A stretch of 64,000 nt of DNA, from the NCBI GenBank assembly GCA_015709655.1, contig CP054181.1, positions 299,262 to 363,261 of the forward strand, written 5' to 3'. The translations under genes were made by a program, and so were the position numbers. The stretch's first letter is position 1. Every line of letters starts with the position of its first letter. Source of the DNA: Ignavibacteria bacterium. Its GTDB lineage: Bacteria > Bacteroidota > Ignavibacteria > Kapaibacteriales > Kapaibacteriaceae. Shown in pieces: positions 62,179 through 64,000 of this stretch. The notes below the pieces were generated by a model. It did no database searches. It saw nothing but the letters and a program-made list of their open reading frames with translations, and had not been told where the DNA came from.

Positions 62179-63495
62179 TTATTTTCTCTCTGCGGCAGTA
62201 CCGTTCAGCAATGGTGGTGTACCTGTGATCCTGCGGTGCTTGAGCTCAAGAATGGGTCTGGGAAGGGGCTTGGGCACGGGAACATCGGTACGCCAGCGAA
62301 AATCATTCAAGCGGTAGGGTTCAGGTTTCTGCTGTATCACCGGTTCAGGATGGTGTTCACCTTCAACAGCGCCCAGCCAGAAAACATCACTGAGTTCGTT
62401 ATCCCGGGTATAGGCCTTTATTGTGTCTGCCTGGAACAATGCTACTCCATCACCGTTTTCCTGTTCGCCTCCAAAGGTTATCGAGCGGGCATTGCCAACG
62501 GCAATAAGCTCACGGAGTTCAGCATCCGTAAAGAGCAACGTGATGTAGTCACTGGCAACCTGATTATACCGGTCTGGTCGTAGCGTGTCCGTCCTGCTAA
62601 CAAGGAAAGCCTCACCGGAACCAACCACACGGTCAAGATGTTGCTGCAGTATATGCAGCGTAATGATGTGCGCATACAGTTGTGAGCTGTCTGCCCAGAT
62701 TACAGGGTCATGTTCGATTGTGATTACAGAATCGGCTGCGGCATAAGTAATTGAATTCCCTCGTGCTGCCACCGATGCCCCCAGTATTGACGCTCGTCCG
62801 CGGGCCGTTATCCTGTTGTCAGCCATGGATCGGTTTAAGGTGTCAGCATCAATCTGCATGGTGTCAGAGCCCCCTTCCTTCCATGTCCATGCCGTTGAAT
62901 TCCCTATCAGCCGTGAATATTGCGCCTGCAGGTTATTGTCCAGACTGTCGGCACAGGCAATAAAGCGTGATACGGTATCGATGAGGACAACGTGTCCGGA
63001 TGCTGTGGTGCGGTTTGTACTCCTGTTTAACCAGGCAATGTCAGACCACACAACACCACTGTCATTCCACGCCACTACGCTATCACGAAACACACCAATG
63101 GTTGACTTCATTGCATAGTCACCGGAGCGTGACCGGATGGTACGGTTACCATCAAAAACGGCAATACCGCCCCATGCCGTGGCTATTGAAGTATTCCCGT
63201 CATATTTTGCTTCAGGAGCTTCGATACGCAAATCCTGCTGCCGGATAACGGCTCTGCCCCTAAGCATCACGCTATTCAAGGCCGGGTTATGAATGGCATG
63301 ATCACACGAAACCGTCACATTTCCGTGTCGGAACCGTACATTTCCCCAAAACTCCCGAATACCGTAACCGGGGCCACCCGAGCCAACCAAGCTGTCGGCA
63401 TACTCAAGGATGATTGGTTCGCGCTGGGCTAATGCCGGATGGCAAAGGCTGACGATAACAACAACAAAACAGCAGAAAAGCACACTATGATTCAT
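62179..63495 (-). CDS. LptA/OstA-like periplasmic protein
   Basis: The 438-residue product has a signal peptide (SVLFCCFVVVIVSLCHPALAQ). Repeated beta-jellyroll strands of the OstA/LptA type follow: IREFWGNVRFRHGNVTVSCD, VMLRGRAVIRQQDLRIEAPE, ATAWGGIAVFDGNRTIRSRS, TTASGHVVLIDTVSRFIACA, RVVGSGEAFLVSRTDTL. This is the OstA-like form common in Bacteroidota, longer than LptA. It may carry lipopolysaccharide across the periplasm. The ATG at 63495 is chosen over 63540 because it starts the signal peptide. It is divergent from hflX and 34 bases upstream of the giant gene at 58113. Confidence 0.83.
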   Translation of the reverse strand: MNHSVLFCCFVVVIVSLCHPALAQREPIILEYADSLVGSGGPGYGIREFWGNVRFRHGNVTVSCDHAIHNPALNSVMLRGRAVIRQQDLRIEAPEAKYDGNTSIATAWGGIAVFDGNRTIRSRSGDYAMKSTIGVFRDSVVAWNDSGVVWSDIAWLNRSTNRTTASGHVVLIDTVSRFIACADSLDNNLQAQYSRLIGNSTAWTWKEGGSDTMQIDADTLNRSMADNRITARGRASILGASVAARGNSITYAAADSVITIEHDPVIWADSSQLYAHIITLHILQQHLDRVVGSGEAFLVSRTDTLRPDRYNQVASDYITLLFTDAELRELIAVGNARSITFGGEQENGDGVALFQADTIKAYTRDNELSDVFWLGAVEGEHHPEPVIQQKPEPYRLNDFRWRTDVPVPKPLPRPILELKHRRITGTPPLLNGTAAERK

Positions 63496-63548
63496 TCGCA
63501 ACACATCCAAAACTACGGTCGGTTTGGTAGGTTTGCTCACTCCAGGCT

Positions 63549-64000
63549 ATGACTGCAATTCTTCACGATATTGGAAATGCTCCCCGCGAACGTGCCATCA
63601 TTATTGCCGTGGTACGGAAAGGGGCTGATCCCGACGTGGTTTCGGAGCATCTTGACGAGCTTGAACTACTGCTCGACACGGCGGGTGCCGATGTTGCACT
63701 ACGGATGTATCAGGAACGCGACAGGCCTGACGGTGCAACATGCATCGGAAAGGGTAAGCTGGAAGAACTGCGAGGTCTGATTGACGATGAAAACGTGCAG
63801 ATGGTTGTGTTCGACGACGAGCTGTCACCCGTACAGGTACGGAATCTGGAGAAGGAGCTGAATGTTAAAATCCTCGACCGTACCGGGGTGATCTTGGACA
63901 TCTTTGCTTCGCACGCCAGAAGCCTTGAAAGCAGAACACAGGTAGAGCTGGCCCAGCTCGAATACCTGATGCCACGCCTTACACGGATGTGGACGCACCT
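63549..64000 (+). CDS. hflX: GTPase HflX (N-terminal part)
   Basis: The 150 visible codons match the N-terminal domain of HflX, a ribosome-binding GTPase that splits stalled ribosomes. They include ERAIIIAVVRKGADPDVVSE, LLDTAGADVALRMYQERDRP, TCIGKGKLEELRGL near residue 63, VVFDDELSPVQVRNLEKEL near 86, and ILDRTGVILDIFASHARSLE near 110, followed by VELAQLEYLMPRLTRMW. The G domain lies beyond the right edge. The gene is divergent from the LptA-like gene, with 53 bases between starts. Confidence 0.95.
   Translation, partial: MTAILHDIGNAPRERAIIIAVVRKGADPDVVSEHLDELELLLDTAGADVALRMYQERDRPDGATCIGKGKLEELRGLIDDENVQMVVFDDELSPVQVRNLEKELNVKILDRTGVILDIFASHARSLESRTQVELAQLEYLMPRLTRMWTH

Overview
The window reads as chromosomal DNA (about half G+C, by eye) from a Gram-negative bacterium of the Bacteroidota/Chlorobiota (FCB) group, most like the Ignavibacteria/Kapabacteria side. 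The evidence is several secreted proteins ending in type IX secretion (T9SS) sorting domains, a large carboxypeptidase-regulatory-type TonB receptor, giant extracellular beta-sandwich proteins, and lipid A genes (Kdo transferase, LptA-like OstA). This placement is inference. There is no rRNA, tRNA, CRISPR array or insertion sequence that I can support.

Layout. 1-7.6 kb: start of an E1-type dehydrogenase, a T9SS cargo protein, glyA, aspA coupled to a beta-CASP nuclease, an MsbA-like ABC exporter and a small PH-domain protein. 7.7-20.6 kb: a compact minus-strand surface-polysaccharide operon (rfbB, nucleotide-sugar dehydrogenase, wecB, Wza-type export protein, GT2, Wzx-type flippase, polyprenyl glycosylphosphotransferase, DPM-type GT2, a GT2 fused to a degenerate phosphotransferase) ending in accA. 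Most junctions are 4-base ATGA overlaps or gaps under 30 bases. 20.7-24.7 kb: a NagZ-like GH3 enzyme divergent from an ECF sigma factor, a membrane anti-sigma-like protein and a lipoprotein. 24.7-31.6 kb: thioesterase, threonine aldolase, AMP-forming CoA ligase, polyprenol/diacylglycerol kinase-like protein, ispE and glgA. 31.6-37.4 kb: TonB receptor, DUF4397-like lipoprotein and a T9SS-exported endonuclease/exonuclease/phosphatase. 37.4-49.4 kb: rsmE, three enoyl-CoA hydratase paralogues, a 7TM-HD phosphodiesterase, xerD, NamZ-type muramidase, phosphodiester glycosidase, Kdo transferase and a T9SS-tagged sorbosone dehydrogenase-like protein.

49.4-63.5 kb: a minus-strand region with two giant IgGFc-binding-type surface proteins, an LptA-like protein, two nearly identical outer-membrane proteins, a HIT protein and rsmA. 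It carries a tandem duplication of about 2.5 kb. The duplication fused the signal peptide of the 1484-residue protein to a second copy of the outer-membrane protein, and a later deletion of about 0.9 kb reduced the second HIT-rsmA pair to a pseudogene. hflX starts at the right edge.

The strongest unexplained signal is a short motif, AAGGGG(G)CTT. I count it 17 times on both strands, where under one is expected by chance. One inverted pair of it forms the stem of a terminator. This is the arrangement known for DNA uptake sequences in Neisseria and Haemophilus, so the motif is a candidate uptake or other genome-architecture sequence.
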